Source: Chloroflexota bacterium (lineage in GTDB: Bacteria; Chloroflexota; Anaerolineae; Anaerolineales; Villigracilaceae). Taken from it: a stretch of 64,000 bases of DNA. The position numbers were made by a program, and so were the translations under genes. The DNA is taken from NCBI GenBank assembly GCA_016213105.1, contig JACRBN010000003.1:62001-126000 (forward strand), written 5' to 3'. Below the pieces are notes generated by a model. The model ran no database searches. It was not told where the DNA came from and saw only the letters and a program-made list of their open reading frames with translations. Positions 26,859-35,780 of this stretch are shown here, in pieces (position 1 is the first letter of the stretch; the number at the start of each line of letters is the position of its first letter).

Positions 26859-27845
26859 ATGAAACGCTTTTCGATGTTCACAATCATACTGGTAGTTGCC
26901 TCCCTGGTAATGGCAGCCTGCGCCCCCGCAGCCACCCCCACTCCCGCCCCTACAGCTACGCAGGTGCCTCAACCCACCGCAACCCCTGAGCCGATGCTCA
27001 AGGACATCGTAGACACCGCCGTTGCAGATGGTCGCTTTACAACCCTGGTAGCCGCAATCGGAGCCGCCGAATTGGTTGACACGCTCAAGGGCGAAGGTCC
27101 GTTCACCGTTTTCGCTCCCACCGATGATGCGTTCGCCGCTTTGCCCGCTGGCACGGTTGACGAATTGCTCAAGCCCGAAAACAAGCAGAAATTGACCGAC
27201 ATCCTGCTCTATCATGTAGTTTCAGGCGGCGTGATGGCTGCTGATGTGACCGCTCTGACCAGCGCGACGACCGTGCTTGGCAAGGATGTCGCTGTCAAGG
27301 TTGACATGGGCAATGTCTACATCAACGAAGCAAAGGTCATCATTACCGATATCGAGACCTCCAATGGCGTCATTCATGTTATAGACGCCGTGCTTCTTCC
27401 GCCCTCAGATGAAGCAATGATGGAAGAAAAGAATACCATTGTTGACATCGCTGTCGCGGACGGACGCTTCACCACCCTCGTAGCTGCTCTGACTGCCGCT
27501 GATTTGGTCGAAACCTTGAGTGGGGAAGGCCCCTTCACGGTCTTCGCTCCCACCGACGATGCGTTCGCTGCACTGCCCGCCGGCACTCTTGACAGCCTGC
27601 TCCTGCCCGAAAACAAACAGCAGTTGATCGACATCCTGCTCTACCACGTGGTCTCTGGCAAGGTCATGGCTGCGGATGTGGTTACGCTCACCAGCGCCCC
27701 GACCGTGCTCGGCAAGGATGTCACCATCACCGTCAAGGATGGCAAGGTCTTCCTGAACGATACCGTACAGATCATCATCACTGACATCGAAGCCTCGAAC
27801 GGTGTGATCCATGTAATTGATGCGGTTCTTCTCCCGCCTCAGTAA
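26859..27845 (+). CDS. Lipoprotein with two fasciclin (FAS1) domains
   Basis: A 328-residue exported lipoprotein. The signal peptide ends in SLVMAACAP (lipobox Cys), followed by a Pro/Thr/Ala-rich linker. Two FAS1 domains of about 130 residues follow, nearly duplicates of each other: both contain IVD[14 protein letters not shown], [20 protein letters not shown] and LLYHVVSG, and end [18 protein letters not shown]1 domains mediate adhesion in surface proteins. GGAG six bases before the ATG at 26859 sets the start. Single gene with promoter and terminator. Confidence 0.93.
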   Translation: MKRFSMFTIILVVASLVMAACAPAATPTPAPTATQVPQPTATPEPMLKDIVDTAVADGRFTTLVAAIGAAELVDTLKGEGPFTVFAPTDDAFAALPAGTVDELLKPENKQKLTDILLYHVVSGGVMAADVTALTSATTVLGKDVAVKVDMGNVYINEAKVIITDIETSNGVIHVIDAVLLPPSDEAMMEEKNTIVDIAVADGRFTTLVAALTAADLVETLSGEGPFTVFAPTDDAFAALPAGTLDSLLLPENKQQLIDILLYHVVSGKVMAADVVTLTSAPTVLGKDVTITVKDGKVFLNDTVQIIITDIEASNGVIHVIDAVLLPPQ

Positions 27846-27881
27846 ATCCATCTCTCCTGTTGGATTGGAATATGCACGAAG

Positions 27882-27909
27882 AAAGGACGGGCAAATCGCC
27901 CGTCCTTTT
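27882..27909 (+). terminator. Intrinsic terminator of the FAS1 gene
   Basis: A GGACGGGC/GCCCGTCC stem with a 5-base loop and T4 follows. The flanking AAA and TTT extend the stem, so it could serve the convergent minus-strand gene too. Confidence 0.88.
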
Positions 27910-27938
27910 GATTCTGATTACCCAGGCTCGCTATTCGG

Positions 27939-28700
27939 TTACGCCATCCGTCGTCGCCTTTGGATGATGCTATAGACCGCCAGCCCGAGGACAAAAACCG
28001 TAGCCACCCATGCGCTGTTCGCCACCAGCGCCGTGTCAGCCTGCTTTTGCGCGATTCCAGCGAAGGACCAAACCAGAACGAAGGCGTACCCGCTGTCCCT
28101 GCGTGTGAGCGTCATCAACAATCCAAGCAGACATGCAACAATCAACATGATGACCGCCCAGATTTGCGGCGCGAGTCCGAATCCCGTCCAGTTTATGAAG
28201 TAAAGATAACTGGTGACGTTGGCAACTGTGGCGACGCTGATCCAGCCGAGGTAGACACTGAACGGAACATCCACGCTCCATTTTTCGGCGTTGCCAACGG
28301 GCGCGCGTCCCACGTTTAATTTTAGATAACTGGCGATCAGCAAACCAAGCAAGGTGAGCATGACAAGCACGCTCAAACCAAACATGTTGTAATGCCAGCA
28401 AACGAGCCAGGCCGCATTGAATATGCCGCTCAAGGCAAATAAATATCCGAGACTGCGCTGCCGCGGAGCTTCTTTTTGTGCGGGTTGAAATTGATAAATG
28501 GCGAAGGCGATCCAGCCGATGTAGATAATGCCCCAGATTGCAAAAACATAACCCGCGGGGACAAAGTACACCTGAAAACGGTCTGATATCTCGCCTGTGT
28601 TCTGCCCGTTAAGCGGCAGGGTGCTGGCAAGGATATTGACGGTTAGCGCCAGAATAACGGAAAGCGCATTGGCAAGTTGACGTATCGTATCTTTGGTCAT
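27939..28700 (-). CDS. TspO/MBR-related multi-pass membrane protein
   Basis: A 253-residue membrane protein with about seven hydrophobic segments. It resembles the long branch of TspO/MBR (tryptophan-rich sensory) proteins, with the motif FVPAGYVFAIWGIIYIGW matching the PxGxVFxxxW core and many membrane Trp residues. Classic TspO has about 160 residues and five segments, so this is an extended relative. Ligand unknown; the family binds porphyrins and similar molecules. GGAGAACATC before the ATG is a good ribosome site. A remnant gene lies just upstream on the same strand. Confidence 0.72.
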   Translation of the reverse strand: MTKDTIRQLANALSVILALTVNILASTLPLNGQNTGEISDRFQVYFVPAGYVFAIWGIIYIGWIAFAIYQFQPAQKEAPRQRSLGYLFALSGIFNAAWLVCWHYNMFGLSVLVMLTLLGLLIASYLKLNVGRAPVGNAEKWSVDVPFSVYLGWISVATVANVTSYLYFINWTGFGLAPQIWAVIMLIVACLLGLLMTLTRRDSGYAFVLVWSFAGIAQKQADTALVANSAWVATVFVLGLAVYSIIQRRRRMA

Positions 28701-28731
28701 GATGTTCTCCTTTTTATCGTGGATATTTTGC

Positions 28732-28833
28732 TTACGCTAAAACGAGAATTTCCCGCCCAAAAGATTCAGCGTCCGTCTTTTCTGCAAGCAGCACCTTGTC
28801 GGGGATTTCGATGGTAATTTGTTGGAGAGTCAT
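28732..28833 (-). pseudogene. Remnant resembling the N-terminus of a UPF0175-type antitoxin
   Basis: A 33-codon frame with a near-ideal ribosome site (AAAGGAGTAAAA before the ATG at 28833). It encodes ITIEIPDKVLLA followed by ESFGREILVLA and a stop. This looks like the start of UPF0175 family proteins, which continue after this helix for some 50 more residues. The rest and any PIN-domain partner toxin are missing. The resemblance is by eye over a short length. It may be a decayed toxin-antitoxin locus or a short leader gene. Confidence 0.45.
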
Positions 28834-28922
28834 TTTTACTCCTTTCCTCGCTAATTTTACTCGTTTCAGCCTTGATTTTGATGGCGGGTTCGTAATTTGT
28901 CAGCCAAGCCCTAAATGAGAAT

Positions 28923-28996
28923 GTCGTTGTGAGCGCAGGGAAGCAATCTCCTGGATTCAACGGGAGGTTGCTTCGGGGAGAACACCCTCGCAGCGC
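28923..28996. repeat. Degenerate copy of a Chloroflexi-type palindromic repeat
   Basis: An imperfect hairpin containing GAAGCAATCTCC and GGAGGTTGCTTC as inner arms, and GTCGTTGTGAG against CCTCGCAGCG as outer arms. Clearer members are at 51731-51814 and 62568-62656. Confidence 0.6.
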
Positions 28997-29127
28997 CATT
29001 TTTTCAAAATCTGTGCAAAACCTGTGCAACTTGATAGCTTTTGCAAGTGTTTATCGTTGAGAATCGCGGTCAGTTACAAGCTGACCGCTTTTTTTCATCC
29101 AACTTCAAGGATGCTGGAACTCGACTC

Positions 29128-29727
29128 ATGGAAAAACTCGCTTCCCTAAAATTCAATGATCCCGCCCCCAACGTGGAACTGCTGGACACGGAGGGAAATC
29201 CTGTGCAACTGGCCTCACTTTGGCAGGACAAGGTGCTGGTGCTGGCCTTCACCCGTCATTTCGGCTGCCCGCAATGCAAGGACATGACCGACCGCCTGGT
29301 CGAGGTTCAGCCGCAATTGCTGGAGAAGGGGCTGACCCTGGCCCTCGTCACACATGCCACGGCCGCCGAGGCGAAGGAATTTTGCGCCAACCGCGCCCCC
29401 AGCGTGCGCTGCCTGGCGGACCCCGAGCGGGCTGCGTATCAGGCCTATGGTCTGGGACGCGGTACTGCCTGGCAGACCCTGCTTTCGCCGAACATCTGGA
29501 AATCCAACCGCAGGCTGGCGAAGCTCAAGGGCTACAAGCCCGAGACGCCCCCGCCCGGGCAGGATGCCTTCCAAATGTCGGGGACGTTTATCATTGGCAC
29601 GGATGGCCGCATCCGCCTGCCGTACTACTACGAAGATATCGCCGACCACCCGCCCGTGGATTTGCTCCTGCACGGGTTGATGGGCCTGCAATGGTCGGAG
29701 CCGTTCGAGAAACCGCTTCACGAATAG
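29128..29727 (+). CDS. Thioredoxin-fold redoxin (AhpC/TSA, PRXL2-like)
   Basis: A 199-residue peroxiredoxin-like protein. TRHFGCPQCKDMTDRL carries a CxxC in the active-site loop, and the QMSGTFIIGTDGRI strand is typical of the AhpC/TSA_2 (PRXL2/SelL-like) branch. It probably reduces peroxides or disulfides in the cytoplasm, as no signal peptide is seen. The ATG at 29128 starts at the redoxin domain; an upstream TTG frame is unsupported. Seven bases separate it from the ABC permease gene, with which it may be cotranscribed. Confidence 0.82.
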   Translation: MEKLASLKFNDPAPNVELLDTEGNPVQLASLWQDKVLVLAFTRHFGCPQCKDMTDRLVEVQPQLLEKGLTLALVTHATAAEAKEFCANRAPSVRCLADPERAAYQAYGLGRGTAWQTLLSPNIWKSNRRLAKLKGYKPETPPPGQDAFQMSGTFIIGTDGRIRLPYYYEDIADHPPVDLLLHGLMGLQWSEPFEKPLHE

Positions 29728-29733
29728 GATTGT

Positions 29734-30888
29734 ATGGGACTTTCAACTTATCTTGCTCTCAAGGAAATCTGGCGCAACCGCGGACGGTTCTTACTCGTCG
29801 CGCTGGTCATCGCGTTGATCACGCTGCTGGTCTTGTTCATCGCCGCGCTCGGGGAGGGGCTGGGCACGAACAACCGCCAGTATGTGTCGAATCTGGATGC
29901 CCAACTGGTGGTCTTCCTGGATAAATCGGATTTCATCATCACCTCCAGCCGCCTCGACCAATCGACCCTCAAGGCGGTGCGCCGTCTCGATGGCATCGCC
30001 GAAGCGGGGCCAATCTCCACCTCCTCGACCGCCATTCTGCTCCCCGACGGAAAGGTGTTGAAGGTGTCCATGCTGGGCGTGGAATCGGGCCGACCCGGCC
30101 TGCCGCCCGTCATCGAAGGCCGCACCTACCAGACCCAGCTTGCCAAGGAAGTGGTCATCGACCGCAACGTGGCGCTGCGCTCGGACATCAAGGTCGGCGA
30201 CGAGATCACCATCCGCTCCACGCAGGGGACGAAGGATGAGTTCTTCACCCTCAAGGTGGTGGGATTGACCGAAGGTCAGGCCTATTTTTTTGCCCCGACC
30301 ATCTTCGTCCCGCCCTCAACCTGGGAACGGGTGCGCCCGAAGTCGGAGGCTGAGGCCAGCAAGACCATCCCCGACATCAATGTGATCGCCATCAAACTCG
30401 ATGACCCGAGCCAGGTCGAAGTGATGAAGGCCAGGATCAATGCCACGGTGTCCAACGTGCAGGCGGCGGATATCGCCACGACCATCAACAACATCCCAGG
30501 CTATTCGGCCCAGCAGGGCACGGTGCAGACGCAGGGCGTCTTCACCCTGTTGATCGGCGTGCTGGTCATCGGCGGTTTCTTCCAGATTCAGATTTTGCAG
30601 AAGGTGCCGCAGATCGGCGTGTTGAAGGCCATCGGTTCCTCGAACGCCGTGGTGGGACTGGCGGCGGTGATCCAGATCATGGTGGTGACTGCCATCGGCG
30701 TGGGCATCGGCGGCCTGTTGACCTATGTGTTCTCGCTGTTCTTCCCGCCGACTATCCCGCTGGTCTTCAACGGTCAGGCCTCGGCCTTCGCCATTGCGGC
30801 CCTGCTGTTTATCGGCCCCGCGGGTGGACTGGTCTCCGTCATTTATGCGGTGCGCATCGAACCGCTCAAGGCCCTGCGCCTGTCGTGA
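29734..30888 (+). CDS. ABC transporter permease, MacB/FtsX type
   Basis: A 384-residue permease with one N-terminal membrane segment, a large external domain (residues about 45-270, MacB periplasmic-core type) and three C-terminal segments of the FtsX fold, ending VRIEPLKALRLS, the usual tail of this family. It should pair with the ATPase encoded 59 bases downstream. Such systems work by mechanotransmission rather than classical transport, on lipoproteins, peptides or heme. The substrate is not evident. AGGATTGT precedes the ATG. Confidence 0.88.
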   Translation: MGLSTYLALKEIWRNRGRFLLVALVIALITLLVLFIAALGEGLGTNNRQYVSNLDAQLVVFLDKSDFIITSSRLDQSTLKAVRRLDGIAEAGPISTSSTAILLPDGKVLKVSMLGVESGRPGLPPVIEGRTYQTQLAKEVVIDRNVALRSDIKVGDEITIRSTQGTKDEFFTLKVVGLTEGQAYFFAPTIFVPPSTWERVRPKSEAEASKTIPDINVIAIKLDDPSQVEVMKARINATVSNVQAADIATTINNIPGYSAQQGTVQTQGVFTLLIGVLVIGGFFQIQILQKVPQIGVLKAIGSSNAVVGLAAVIQIMVVTAIGVGIGGLLTYVFSLFFPPTIPLVFNGQASAFAIAALLFIGPAGGLVSVIYAVRIEPLKALRLS

Positions 30889-30947
30889 CATTGGAGTCCA
30901 ACGTCTCCCGACGTTGGCTGTTGTTTGAGAATTTTTGCAGGAAATTT

Positions 30948-31676
30948 ATGAGCACAGTTGCACTCGAAGTAAGAAACGTTATCAAGACCTTCAGCCTGGA
31001 CGGCGGCAAGATCAATGCCGTGGACGATGTCTCGTTCAAGGTCAACTCTGGCGAATTCGTCGCGCTGGTCGGCCCGAGCGGATCGGGCAAGACCACCATG
31101 CTGTCGATCCTGGCGGCTTTGCTGACGCCGACCGAGGGCCAGGTCTTGATCGATGGGCAGGACCTGTCCAGGATGAGCGAGAAGAAGCGCGTCGTGCTGC
31201 GCCGCGAGAAGATCGGTTTCACCTTTCAATCCAACAACCTGATCCCGTACCTGACTGCCAAGGAAAACGTGGAATTCATGCTGCGCCTGAACGGCAAGGC
31301 CGACCGGGCGGGACGCGCCCGCACGCAGGAACTGCTGGCCCGCCTCGGTTTGAGCGACCGCCTGCACAACCTGCCTGCACAGATGTCGGGCGGACAACAG
31401 CAGCGTGTGGCGATTGCCCGCGCCCTGATCCACAATCCCACCGTGGTGCTGGCCGACGAGCCGACCGCCTCGCTGGATACCGAGCGCGCCTACCAGGTGG
31501 TGGAGACCTTCGCCAACCTGATCCACGAGAACCAGCGCGCGGGCATCATGGTCACACATGATCTGCGCATGTGCCAGTACGTTGACCGTGTGCTCATGAT
31601 GCGCGACGGCAAGCTGGTGCAGGTTTATGAGACGAAGGATGAGATCATGGCGTTGGCGAACGGCGGGGTTCATTAG
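30948..31676 (+). CDS. ABC transporter ATP-binding protein, MacB/LolD type
   Basis: A 242-residue ATPase partner of the preceding permease. Walker A is GPSGSGKTT, the Q-loop is in FTFQSNNLIPYLTA, the signature MSGGQQQRVAIARAL, and Walker B VVLADEPTASLD. The FQxNNLxxxLTAxENV pattern is typical of the MacB/LolD branch. AGGA before the ATG at 30948 sets the start; the longer frame from 30885 overlaps the permease end without a site. A terminator follows. Confidence 0.93.
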   Translation: MSTVALEVRNVIKTFSLDGGKINAVDDVSFKVNSGEFVALVGPSGSGKTTMLSILAALLTPTEGQVLIDGQDLSRMSEKKRVVLRREKIGFTFQSNNLIPYLTAKENVEFMLRLNGKADRAGRARTQELLARLGLSDRLHNLPAQMSGGQQQRVAIARALIHNPTVVLADEPTASLDTERAYQVVETFANLIHENQRAGIMVTHDLRMCQYVDRVLMMRDGKLVQVYETKDEIMALANGGVH

Positions 31677-31721
31677 ACACGTGCTCGCGGCGGATTAAAA
31701 ACCCAGTGGAAGCAAATGATG

Positions 31722-31745
31722 AAGGCGGCGCAAGCCGCCTTTTTG
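31722..31745 (+). terminator. Intrinsic terminator after the MacB-like pair
   Basis: An 8-bp stem AAGGCGGC/GCCGCCTT around a GCAA tetraloop, followed by T run, immediately upstream of the next operon's promoter. Confidence 0.88.
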
Positions 31746-31751
31746 ATTTCT

Positions 31752-31793
31752 TGACTCTCTGTATAAACAGGTTTACAATACAAACTAGTTTGC
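31752..31793 (+). promoter_or_regulatory. Promoter with overlapping palindromic operator
   Basis: TTGACT (31752-31757), a 17-base spacer and TACAAT (31775-31780) form a strong promoter. The perfect palindrome CAAACTAGTTTG (31782-31793) covers the expected transcription start. The second gene of the operon encodes a winged-helix regulator, so autoregulation through this site is plausible (inferred). Confidence 0.72.
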
Positions 31794-31806
31794 AAAAGGA
31801 GTAGAA

Positions 31807-32553
31807 ATGAACACCAACGTGCAGATCGACTCTGTCCTCAAGCGTGCTCGTGGATATTGGTTCGTGGACGGATTTACGGAAATGGCAGCGGGTGGAATGT
31901 TTATCGTTCTGGCGGCGATTCTCCTGTTGCAGGGCAAGGTGCTGCAAGCCTCAGACCCATCCCGTTTTCTGTCGTTTGTCGGTGTAGTCTCCCTGGCCAA
32001 GTTGTTCGGTTTTATCGTGGTGATCCTGGCCCTATGGTGGCTGAAAGACCACTTTACCTATCCGCGCACAGGCTTTGTGCGGGGCAATCGAGTCACGGCG
32101 GCGCAGGTATTGATCCTGATTCGGAACGTCATTCTCTTCCTGCTTCTGCCCATCTTCGGGTTGTTGGCCGTGTCCCTGCTGGTTGCCTCGGCGGGCAGTG
32201 TGTTGGCCTCCCTGCCCGTCTGGTTCCCCATCGGCGTGGGATTGATCTGGGCCGTCCTGTGCGTGCTGGCAGGCGAGTGGATGGGCCTGTCGCGCTTCCG
32301 CCTGCTGGGAGTCGCATTCCTGCTGTCAGGCATCGCGGCTGGATTTTGGCAATGGGCCGTGGGCCTGCCGACCCTGCCCGCCGATGTTCAGCCAGGGATT
32401 TTCCAGCCCGCAGTGGTGGAAGTCATCAACCGCGCGTTGACCAGCCTCGGCGTTTTGATCTTGATCTCTGGCGTGATTTTGGCGCTCTCGGGCCTCGTGA
32501 CCTTCCTGCGTTATCGCAAGCAAAACCCGACCCCCTACACGGAGGAGTCATGA
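31807..32553 (+). CDS. Multi-pass membrane protein of an ABC operon
   Basis: A 248-residue protein with about six membrane segments and no recognised family. AGGAG before the ATG sets the start. It opens a four-gene operon (membrane protein, winged-helix regulator, ABC ATPase, ABC-2 permease) whose members touch or overlap. It could sense the signal or be part of the export complex. Function unknown. Confidence 0.78.
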   Translation: MNTNVQIDSVLKRARGYWFVDGFTEMAAGGMFIVLAAILLLQGKVLQASDPSRFLSFVGVVSLAKLFGFIVVILALWWLKDHFTYPRTGFVRGNRVTAAQVLILIRNVILFLLLPIFGLLAVSLLVASAGSVLASLPVWFPIGVGLIWAVLCVLAGEWMGLSRFRLLGVAFLLSGIAAGFWQWAVGLPTLPADVQPGIFQPAVVEVINRALTSLGVLILISGVILALSGLVTFLRYRKQNPTPYTEES

Positions 32554-32861
32554 GCCCATCCCTTCAAAACCTTTCGGGCCTGGATCGTGTCATCCATGAG
32601 CCTGCGCGCCTGATGTTGGTGGCCCTGCTTTCGTCCGTCGAATCCGCCGACTTCCTGTACCTGCTCAAGGAAAGCGAACTGACCAAGGGAAACCTATCCG
32701 TGCATCTCTCCAGGCTGGAAGAGGCAGGCTACGTGCAAGCGGAGAAGACTTTCCGCGGGAAGATCCCACACACCGAATACCGTCTCACTCCGCAAGGCAA
32801 AGCGGCCTTTGACGCATATCGAAAGAGCCTCGGCTCCATTTTTGACGCAAAGAAGAAATAA
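32550..32861 (+). CDS. Winged-helix transcriptional regulator (HTH_34 type)
   Basis: A 103-residue DNA-binding protein. It contains EPARLMLVALLSSVESADFLYLLKE, the recognition-helix region LTKGNLSVHLSRLEEAGYV, and the wing FRGKIPHTEYRLTPQGKAAF. This is the compact MarR/PadR-like winged helix of PF13601, often encoded beside ABC or membrane-protein genes that it controls. The ATG overlaps the preceding stop (ATGA) and GGAGGA lies just upstream. The likely target is the CAAACTAGTTTG palindrome at its own promoter. The longer frame from 31857 is a shadow. Confidence 0.88.
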   Translation: MSPSLQNLSGLDRVIHEPARLMLVALLSSVESADFLYLLKESELTKGNLSVHLSRLEEAGYVQAEKTFRGKIPHTEYRLTPQGKAAFDAYRKSLGSIFDAKKK

Positions 32862-32862
32862 C

Positions 32863-33777
32863 ATGAACTACGCAATTGAAACCAGTGGTTTATCGAAATT
32901 TTATGGAGATGTACACGCGGTCGATGCGGTTGACCTGCGCGTCGGCGTCGGCGAGATCTACGGCTTCCTCGGCCTGAACGGCGCGGGCAAGACCACCACC
33001 ATCCGCGTGCTGTTGGGGATGATCGCTCCCAGCGCGGGATCGGCCTGTTTGCTGGAGCAGGCCGTCGGTCCGGATGGGCGTGGGCCGTGGGCGCGGGTGG
33101 GGCATCTCGTCGAGAGCCCGTCCGCCTATCCCGACCTGACAACGCGCGAAAACCTGGAAATTTCCCGCCGCCTGCATGGGATGGCGGATGCGGGAGCCGT
33201 CTCCCGCGTCATCGAGCAGCTCAGCCTCAGCCCCTACGCGGACCGAAAAGCGGGTACGCTTTCGATGGGCAACCTCCAGCGTTTGGGGCTGGCGCGCGCC
33301 CTGCTGCATCGTCCCGAATTGCTGATCCTCGACGAACCCGCCAACGGACTCGACCCTGCGGGCGTGGTGGAAATCCGCGAACTGCTGGCGGGGCTGGCGC
33401 GCGAAGGCGTGACCATCCTGATGTCCAGCCACATCCTGACCGAGGTGGATCGGCTGGCGACGCGCATCGGCATCATCCACCAGGGACGTCTGATCGAGGA
33501 ACTGGATGCGGATACGATGGAAGAGCTGCGCGCCCAGCGTCTGATGGTGCAGGCGCGTGACCTGTCCGCCGCGCAAACGGCACTGACCGCCGCGGGCTAT
33601 TCCGCGGAATTGGATCGCGCCCGCGAGTCACTGGTCATCAAGGATGCGCGCGCCATCGCTGCGCCCGATGAAGTGGCGCGTTTGCTGGTGGAGGCGGGCA
33701 CAGCGCCCACGCGCCTGGGAGTGGAGCAGGAGAATCTCGAAGAGCATTTCCTGCGCCTGACTGGAGTTTTGAAATGA
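32863..33777 (+). CDS. ABC transporter ATP-binding protein (DrrA/CcmA-like)
   Basis: A 304-residue ATPase with Walker A GLNGAGKTT, signature LSMGNLQRLGLARAL (SMGN in place of the usual SGGQ), Walker B LLILDEPANGLD and the switch His in MSSHIL. The roughly 90-residue C-terminal extension is typical of ATPases serving ABC-2 permeases for drug, lipid or bacteriocin export. The stop overlaps the permease start (ATGA). The ATG is one base past the regulator's stop. Confidence 0.92.
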   Translation: MNYAIETSGLSKFYGDVHAVDAVDLRVGVGEIYGFLGLNGAGKTTTIRVLLGMIAPSAGSACLLEQAVGPDGRGPWARVGHLVESPSAYPDLTTRENLEISRRLHGMADAGAVSRVIEQLSLSPYADRKAGTLSMGNLQRLGLARALLHRPELLILDEPANGLDPAGVVEIRELLAGLAREGVTILMSSHILTEVDRLATRIGIIHQGRLIEELDADTMEELRAQRLMVQARDLSAAQTALTAAGYSAELDRARESLVIKDARAIAAPDEVARLLVEAGTAPTRLGVEQENLEEHFLRLTGVLK

Positions 33778-34562
33778 AATACTTTACCTCCGCATTATGG
33801 GCCGAGACCTTGAAGGCGCGCTGCTCGAAGGTGCCGCTGATTTCCGCCATCGGCTTTTCGCTGGCCGCTGTGGTGGATGGGCTGTTCATGATCATCCTGA
33901 AAGACCCCGAGGCCGCCAAGCAGATGGGCTTGATCAGCACGAAGGCCCAACTTATGGCGGGCGTGGCCGACTGGCCGACCTTCTTCAATATTCTGGGACA
34001 GGCCATTGCCGTGGGCGGAGCGATTGTCTTCGCGGTCATCACCGCCTGGGTCTTCGGGCGCGAGTTTTCCGACCGCACCGTCAAGGAATTTTTGGCCCTG
34101 CCCACCTCGCGCGGAGCGATCATCACGGCCAAGTTTGTCGTCGTGGCCGCGTGGACGATGGGACTCTCCCTGCTGGTCTTTGGGCTGGGACTGGTCATTG
34201 GCAACGCGGTGGACATCCCTGGTTGGTCGCAAGATTTACTGCGCTCCTCCACGGTGGACGTGCTCGGCGCGGCAGTGTTGACTATCCTGCTGCTGCCCTT
34301 CGTGGCCCTGGCCGCCAGCCTGGGACGCGGCTACCTGCCCGCCTTCGGTTGGGCGATCCTGACCGTGGCCCTGGCCCAGATCGCCGCCGTCATGGGCTGG
34401 GGCGACTGGTTCCCCTGGGCCGTGCCCGCCCTGTTCAGCGGCGCAGCCGGTCCGCGCGCGGAGTTGCTCGGTTTGCATAGCTTGATGGTTGTGGGTTTGG
34501 CGTGTGCGCTGGGGCTGGCGGCCACGTACCTGTGGTGGCAAAAGGCGGATCAGACGAGGTAA
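33774..34562 (+). CDS. ABC-2 type transporter permease
   Basis: A 262-residue protein with six predicted membrane segments and the GREFSDRTVKEFLALPTSR segment, which matches the cytoplasmic loop of ABC-2 permeases. It overlaps the ATPase gene and is the last gene of the operon. Substrate unknown. A strong hairpin follows. Confidence 0.88.
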   Translation: MKYFTSALWAETLKARCSKVPLISAIGFSLAAVVDGLFMIILKDPEAAKQMGLISTKAQLMAGVADWPTFFNILGQAIAVGGAIVFAVITAWVFGREFSDRTVKEFLALPTSRGAIITAKFVVVAAWTMGLSLLVFGLGLVIGNAVDIPGWSQDLLRSSTVDVLGAAVLTILLLPFVALAASLGRGYLPAFGWAILTVALAQIAAVMGWGDWFPWAVPALFSGAAGPRAELLGLHSLMVVGLACALGLAATYLWWQKADQTR

Positions 34563-34568
34563 AATCAT

Positions 34569-34594
34569 GGGCCAGGGTCGGAAGACCCTGGCCC
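34569..34594 (+). terminator. Hairpin after the ABC-2 operon
   Basis: A perfect 11-bp stem GGGCCAGGGTC/GACCCTGGCCC with a GGAA tetraloop lies six bases after the stop. No T run follows, so it may protect the 3' end or end transcription weakly. Confidence 0.55.
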
Positions 34595-34746
34595 AACATG
34601 TTGTGGCGAGTTTGTGGAAGGGAAGAGAAGCAGTCTCGCTGCCCATCACGGATCTTACCCGTTTTCCGCCCCCGTCGAAGCCTGCCCTGAGCGAATGGGA
34701 CAGATGTATGACCTCCAGAGAACAGATTTCATGAGAAAATATCCAC

Positions 34747-35292
34747 ATGCCATACGATCCCTCAGACCCCACTGCAAGAGACAGCGCCTTGCAACCCTCC
34801 GAGCAACGCAGGCTCGAAGAGGCCAATTATTATTTCGAGAACAACAAACCTGCGCAGGCAGCGCCCATCTTTGCCAAACTGGCGGAAGTGCTTGAGTCTG
34901 CCAAACAGCCCAAACGCGCCGCCAATTTGCATTCTCAGGCGGCGTTGGCATTTGCCAGAAGTCGTAATGAGGCCGCGTTGATGCAGGCTCGCGCGGCGTT
35001 GACCCTGTTGCTGCAATACAAACTCGGCCAGCAAGCCTCCGCGTTTTACAAAGACGTGATGCGTGAGTTGACCAAACGCGGTATGCAATCTGCGGCAGAG
35101 GCGTTAACCAGGGAATTTGGCGATAAAGTTTCGCAGCCCAGTCCGCTCGATACGCGCACCGCGCAAATGAACCGCCTGCCAAGCAACTGTCCCAATTGCG
35201 GCGCGCCGCTCGGTCAAAGGGAAGTGAAATGGACGGATGCCAATACCATCGAATGCGGTTTTTGCGGCACGCCCATTCGTCCCGCCGCGTGA
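34747..35292 (+). CDS. TPR-like helical protein with C-terminal zinc ribbon
   Basis: A 181-residue protein. Residues 15-125 are helical with a TPR-like pattern (RRLEEANYYFENNKPAQAAPIFAKLAE...HSQAALAFARSRN). The C-terminus holds a zinc ribbon with CPNCGAPLG and IECGFCGTPI as the two CxxC knuckles. Probably a protein- or nucleic-acid-binding adaptor; no partner is indicated. The ribosome site is weak. Confidence 0.72.
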   Translation: MPYDPSDPTARDSALQPSEQRRLEEANYYFENNKPAQAAPIFAKLAEVLESAKQPKRAANLHSQAALAFARSRNEAALMQARAALTLLLQYKLGQQASAFYKDVMRELTKRGMQSAAEALTREFGDKVSQPSPLDTRTAQMNRLPSNCPNCGAPLGQREVKWTDANTIECGFCGTPIRPAA

Positions 35293-35456
35293 TGGATGCA
35301 AGCGAACCTGAAAAAAGCCCGGCTTGTTCTTCGGCTGCGCCGCTGATATCGTGCCCGCAGGATACATTGTCCCCGAGCAAAGTTAGCTGGATGACGTCCG
35401 CGCTGTGAGCATTGGAGAGGGGCGTTTTCTGGAAGCTATTCAAAAGGAGTTGGATG

Positions 35457-35681
35457 ATGCAAAAATGGGAATATATGCGTTTGGCCTCGGAATACGATCA
35501 TAAAACCGCGGTTTGGTCATGGGATGACGGCGGGAGCGGAAAAGTTACTGCGAGGCTGAATGCGCTCGGCGCCGAGGGCTGGGAACTGGTTTCGGAAACT
35601 CCCCAGGCCTACATATATGGCGCGGGCTGGTCGGGATATACATCCTGCGTTACTTATATTTTCAAGCGCCCGCTTTCATGA
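35457..35681 (+). CDS. Small DUF4177-type protein
   Basis: A 74-residue protein starting QKWEYMRL and containing LNALGAEGWELVSETP, the pattern of the DUF4177 family of small cytoplasmic proteins of unknown role. AGGAG at 35445-35449 favours the second of two adjacent ATGs (35457, spacing seven) over the first (35454). Confidence 0.75.
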   Translation: MQKWEYMRLASEYDHKTAVWSWDDGGSGKVTARLNALGAEGWELVSETPQAYIYGAGWSGYTSCVTYIFKRPLS

Positions 35682-35780
35682 TTTCCAGTGTGCGGCCCAG
35701 CCAGTATTGCCGTATACTATGTATGTTCGTGTAAAATCGGCTTTGAACTTTCCGAACCCCATCAAATCAAGGAGCATAAA

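Noticed and set aside
31857-32861. A 334-codon frame ending with the winged-helix regulator
   Set aside because: Only the last 103 codons, from the ATG at 32550 with GGAGGA, encode the regulator. The rest overlaps the membrane protein gene in another frame.
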